DNA of 57,173 nucleotides. Source: Actinopolymorpha alba DSM 45243 (GTDB lineage: Bacteria; Actinomycetota; Actinomycetes; Propionibacteriales; Actinopolymorphaceae). Both the position numbers and the translations under genes were made by a program. The stretch is from assembly GCF_000373925.1 (NCBI RefSeq), contig NZ_KB892742.1:1-57173 (forward strand), given 5' to 3'. How positions within the stretch are numbered: the first letter of the stretch is position 1; the number at the start of each line of letters is the position of its first letter. Below the pieces are notes generated by a model, which saw nothing but the letters and a program-made list of their open reading frames with translations, was not told where the DNA came from and searched no databases. Shown here piece by piece: positions 54,753 through 57,173 of this stretch.

Positions 54753-54923
54753 TCAACGGTAGAGCCCGCTCCGGGGTGGGAGCGATCTGGGAGTGATATG
54801 GGAGCGCACCGCCCTAGCCTCGCTCGCGGCTCGCGCTGCCCGGTTCTGGTCACGGGTGGTTCGGGCGACCGTGTTGGCCGCGGCACGGTCTCGATATCGG
54901 ATCCCACCAAGGAAGATCACACC

Positions 54924-56180
54924 ATGATGAAGAAGTCGCATGCCGTCCTCGGGGTGGGCGCGTTACTTGCTGCCGGGCTCATCACGGGTTGTGCCGGCGA
55001 CGCGGCGAGTGGGGAGGTCACGCTCAACCCCGTCTCGTGGTTCAACGATGCGGAAGCTGATCGCGGGGCCCAGGACGAGACGAGCCCCAATGCCTCCGCG
55101 AAGGGGAGTGGCCACACACGCGACAGGGCCTCAGACCCGTCGGTGACGCCGGGCGTGGAAGCGGGCGCCGGGGACGCTGGTGACGCCGATGGCAAGACCT
55201 CCGATCAGTCGGCGGCCGACCGGCGCGCGAAGGTTGAGTCGGGCGAGGCTGAGGCCGCCGCCCGGCGTTCCGAGCGCGAGTCGGCTGAGGTCAAGGGTCT
55301 GGTCGAGCCGGGCACCAGGTTCGCGCCGGGCGACGCGGTGAAGTCGCCCAACGGTAAGTACACGCTCGGCCAGCAGCCCGATGGCAACTTCGTCCTGCTC
55401 GACAGCTCTGACAAGGCAGTGTGGAGTACGCAGACCCACGGCAATCCGGGCGCTTACACGCGGTTCAACCATGACGGCAACCTCGTGACGTACACCGCTA
55501 AAGGAGAGCCGCTCTTCGAGAGCGTCACCAAGAACGTCGGCACGGCACTCGCCGTACAAGACGATGGCAACGCGGTCGTCTACGGTGCCAAGGCGGTCTG
55601 GGCCAGCAAGACGCAGGTGTCCCGGATCTACCCCGGCCAGCGCCTGCGGCCGAACCAATCTCGTACCTCTCCCGACGGGAGGTACCGACTTCAGCAGTTG
55701 GGCGACGGCAACCTGGTCGTCCTGAACGGCTCGAACAAGGCGATCTGGAGTTCCCAGACCCACGGAAATCCGGGCGCCTACACCGTTATGCAGACCAACG
55801 GCAACCTTGTGGTCTTCAGCGCTGCCGGCAAGAGCCTGTGGTGGTCAGCGTCGAGCGACCCGAACGCCTTCGCCCACATGAACGTCGACGGCAATCTCGT
55901 CGTCGTGCGGCCCGATGGCAAGGGCGTGTGGGGGTCGTCGACCACCAGGCATCAACTGCTGCGTGGCCAACAACTCCGCGCTGGCCAGGATCGTTGGTCC
56001 GTGAACCGCGCGTACCGCCTCGATCAGTACTCCGACGGCAACCTCGTCATCCAGGACGCGGCGCAGAAGGTCATCTGGGCGACGGGGACGCACGGCAATC
56101 CCGGCGCTTACACCGTTTTCCAGGGCGACGGCAACGTCGTCGTGGCCAGCGCCAGCGGCCGTCCCCTGTGGTCGACATAG
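54924..56180 (+). CDS. B-lectin (bulb-type mannose lectin) lipoprotein, interrupted by an in-frame amber codon
   Basis: From ATG 54924 (GGAAG upstream) the protein has a lipoprotein signal with lipobox LITGC, an acidic/Ala-rich linker of about 100 residues, then bulb-lectin repeats of the DGNxVxxxx type. Seen in order are DGNFVLLDSSDKAVWSTQTH, DDGNAVVY, GDGNLVVLNGSNKAIWSSQT, NGNLVVFSAAGKSLWWS, DGNLVVVRPDGKGVWGSS, DGNLVIQDAAQKVIWATGTH and GDGNVVVASASGRPLWST. It stops at TAG 56178-56180. The same frame continues TAGKSGRAFTIGPDGNLVLR and NAANQPLWASNTAR to a TGA at 56283-56285, completing another repeat. The protein likely binds mannose-like glycans at the cell surface. The amber is either a nonsense mutation or is read through. 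Confidence 0.88.
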   Translation: MMKKSHAVLGVGALLAAGLITGCAGDAASGEVTLNPVSWFNDAEADRGAQDETSPNASAKGSGHTRDRASDPSVTPGVEAGAGDAGDADGKTSDQSAADRRAKVESGEAEAAARRSERESAEVKGLVEPGTRFAPGDAVKSPNGKYTLGQQPDGNFVLLDSSDKAVWSTQTHGNPGAYTRFNHDGNLVTYTAKGEPLFESVTKNVGTALAVQDDGNAVVYGAKAVWASKTQVSRIYPGQRLRPNQSRTSPDGRYRLQQLGDGNLVVLNGSNKAIWSSQTHGNPGAYTVMQTNGNLVVFSAAGKSLWWSASSDPNAFAHMNVDGNLVVVRPDGKGVWGSSTTRHQLLRGQQLRAGQDRWSVNRAYRLDQYSDGNLVIQDAAQKVIWATGTHGNPGAYTVFQGDGNVVVASASGRPLWST

Positions 56181-56313
56181 ACGGCCGGCAAGAGTGGTAG
56201 GGCGTTCACCATCGGGCCTGACGGCAATCTCGTTCTCAGGAACGCCGCGAACCAACCCCTCTGGGCGAGCAACACCGCCCGCTGAGAAACCGCGGACATC
56301 CGCCCGCCTGCTT

Positions 56314-56335
56314 CCGGCCGTGGCTTCACGGTCGG
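56314..56335. terminator. Hairpin between convergent genes
   Basis: CCGGCCGTG (56314-56322) pairs with CACGGTCGG (56327-56335) around GCTT, with one G-T wobble. It is nested inside a wider CCGCCCGC/GCGGGCGG pair (56300-56307 and 56348-56355). It lies between the lectin gene and the convergent PIG-L-like gene, suiting bidirectional termination. Confidence 0.6.
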
Positions 56336-56369
56336 CAGCAGTCGGCTGCGGGCGGTGCGGGTCGGCGCG

Positions 56370-57107
56370 TCAGGGGGTCAGCCGGTCGACGAGGAAGCTG
56401 CCCTCCCGGCGGTACGCCTCGCCCAGCACCGCTCCGGAGTGCGACGCCAGACCGTTGGACAGGGCGAGGGCGGTGAACAGCTGCCGCTGCCCTTCGCGGC
56501 CGAGGGTCTCGAGGCTGCCGTCGTTCCAGGCGGGGATGATCGACTGGAGGACCTCGTCGCTGGCCTGCGCGCGCCAGTGCTGGGCGCTGAAGGTGTTCTG
56601 GGACGAGAGCACGGCGAGCGCCTCCTGCTTGAGTGCGAAGACCTCGCTGATCTCGACGACGACGTTGGGGTGTTCGGGCGTCATGTAATAGATCGTCGGG
56701 ATCCTGATCGGCGGGTGGCCGCCGCACTCCTCGATCCGCCAGTCGCGGGAGGACACCGCGAGGGCCTCGGCGTAGAGCAGCGCGATGATCCGGCGGTCGG
56801 GGTCGAGGTCGTGCTGTGCGTGCTGAGGATCCTGCATGATCACCAGATCGGGGCGGACCCTGCGAAGCAGTTCGACAATACGTACCTTGCTGGCCGGCGA
56901 CAGGTCGACCTCGCCGGCGTTGACGCCGAGGAACTCCACGTCCGCGATGCCGAGGATGCTCGCCGCCTTGATGACCTGCGGCCGGCTCTCCTCCCGCGAC
57001 ATCAGGACCGCCGCGTGTACCTCATCGCCGGCGGCCAGCGCACGCGCCAGCGCGCCACCGCATTCGACGATCTCCAGCCCGTAGCTCGCCAGCATGAGGA
57101 CCTTCAT
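56370..57107 (-). CDS. PIG-L/LmbE-family protein with a degenerate metal site
   Basis: This 245-residue protein has the LmbE fold: MKVLMLASYGLEIVECGGAL, DEVHAAVLMSREESRP, ILGIADVEFLGVNAGEVDL, RRVRPDLVIMQDPQHAQHDL then DPDRR, and IPTIYYMTPEHPNVVVEIS. Active PIG-L deacetylases have A-H-P-D-D at the first site; here the aligned residues are A7-S8-Y9-G10-L11, so the zinc-binding His and Asp are lost although the following E and C-G-G are kept. The second site has H-D-L-D-P-D-R where D-H-R is usual. It may be a non-catalytic or changed-specificity paralogue. The ATG at 57107 has GGAGGGATCC upstream. Confidence 0.8.
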   Translation of the reverse strand: MKVLMLASYGLEIVECGGALARALAAGDEVHAAVLMSREESRPQVIKAASILGIADVEFLGVNAGEVDLSPASKVRIVELLRRVRPDLVIMQDPQHAQHDLDPDRRIIALLYAEALAVSSRDWRIEECGGHPPIRIPTIYYMTPEHPNVVVEISEVFALKQEALAVLSSQNTFSAQHWRAQASDEVLQSIIPAWNDGSLETLGREGQRQLFTALALSNGLASHSGAVLGEAYRREGSFLVDRLTP

Positions 57108-57173
57108 CGGTCAGGATCCCTCCGTCGCCTCAGGTTCGGTGGCGTATAGGTATACCCCCTTTATGTATGTGGT
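57108..57173 (-). promoter_or_regulatory. AT-rich upstream region of the PIG-L-like gene
   Basis: On the minus strand the sequence runs ATACATAAAGGGGGTATACC then TATACGCC, followed by the ribosome site. The GGTATACC octamer is palindromic, and either TATACC or TATACG could be a -10. The region is cut by the window edge, so no -35 can be assigned. Confidence 0.4.

Overview
This is a GC-rich, gene-dense stretch of an actinomycete chromosome. The lineage is inferred from 13E12/DUF222 HNH genes, several F420-type enzymes, a SigB/SigF-family sigma factor, MurT-GatD, a Cys4-free set of GTG/TTG starts and 4-bp start/stop overlaps, and a complete hopanoid operon. A Propionibacteriales/Actinopolymorpha-like organism would fit, but I cannot establish the genus from sequence alone. 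No rRNA, tRNA or CRISPR array was seen.

Left part (1-12.4 kb). A truncated 13E12 HNH gene and an IS3 transposase relic are followed by a beta-hydroxyacid dehydrogenase, a single-domain voltage-gated cation channel, a cupin and an exonuclease-less family A DNA polymerase. After a long perfect hairpin come a deazaflavin-reductase/hemerythrin fusion and the most interesting locus. This is a tightly coupled four-gene operon on the minus strand (11752 to 6126): a kleisin-like protein, two different small winged-helix proteins and an SMC/MukB-like coiled-coil ATPase. It resembles MksBEF/Wadjet condensins, but no JetD-type nuclease is recognisable. An unknown 183-residue gene lies just upstream.

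Middle part (12.4-27.3 kb). A 590-bp hairpin-rich spacer is followed by an LLM-class F420 oxidoreductase, imidazolonepropionase (hutI), a START/AHSA1 protein, a glycosyltransferase next to a sigma factor, and a Dps ferritin. Then come a CUT1 sugar ABC cassette without its ATPase, murT-gatD (lipid II amidation), a frameshifted 13E12 HNH gene, an APH-like kinase and a short-chain dehydrogenase.

Hopanoid and envelope block (27.3-40.2 kb). A single minus-strand operon runs hpnC, hpnD, hpnE, polyprenyl diphosphate synthase, squalene-hopene cyclase, an HpnG-IspH fusion and hpnH, with a MarR regulator upstream. Together these genes take farnesyl diphosphate to squalene, to hopene, to adenosylhopane and onward. 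The IspH half ties the last step to isoprenoid supply. Next come murJ and a histidine kinase, which overlap, and a divergent OmpR-type regulator.

Right part (40.2-57.2 kb). A CofE-like protein and a GAF-ANTAR regulator converge on a strong terminator. A GH25 lysozyme with a hairpin in its leader is followed by a five-gene Dpp/Opp-type ABC operon. The last gene of that operon ends inside an IS200/IS605 element with a broken tnpA and an intact tnpB. Beyond it are an Mrp-type ATPase translationally coupled to a GH2 beta-galactosidase, a B-lectin lipoprotein interrupted by an in-frame amber codon, and a PIG-L-family protein whose metal-binding motif is lost.
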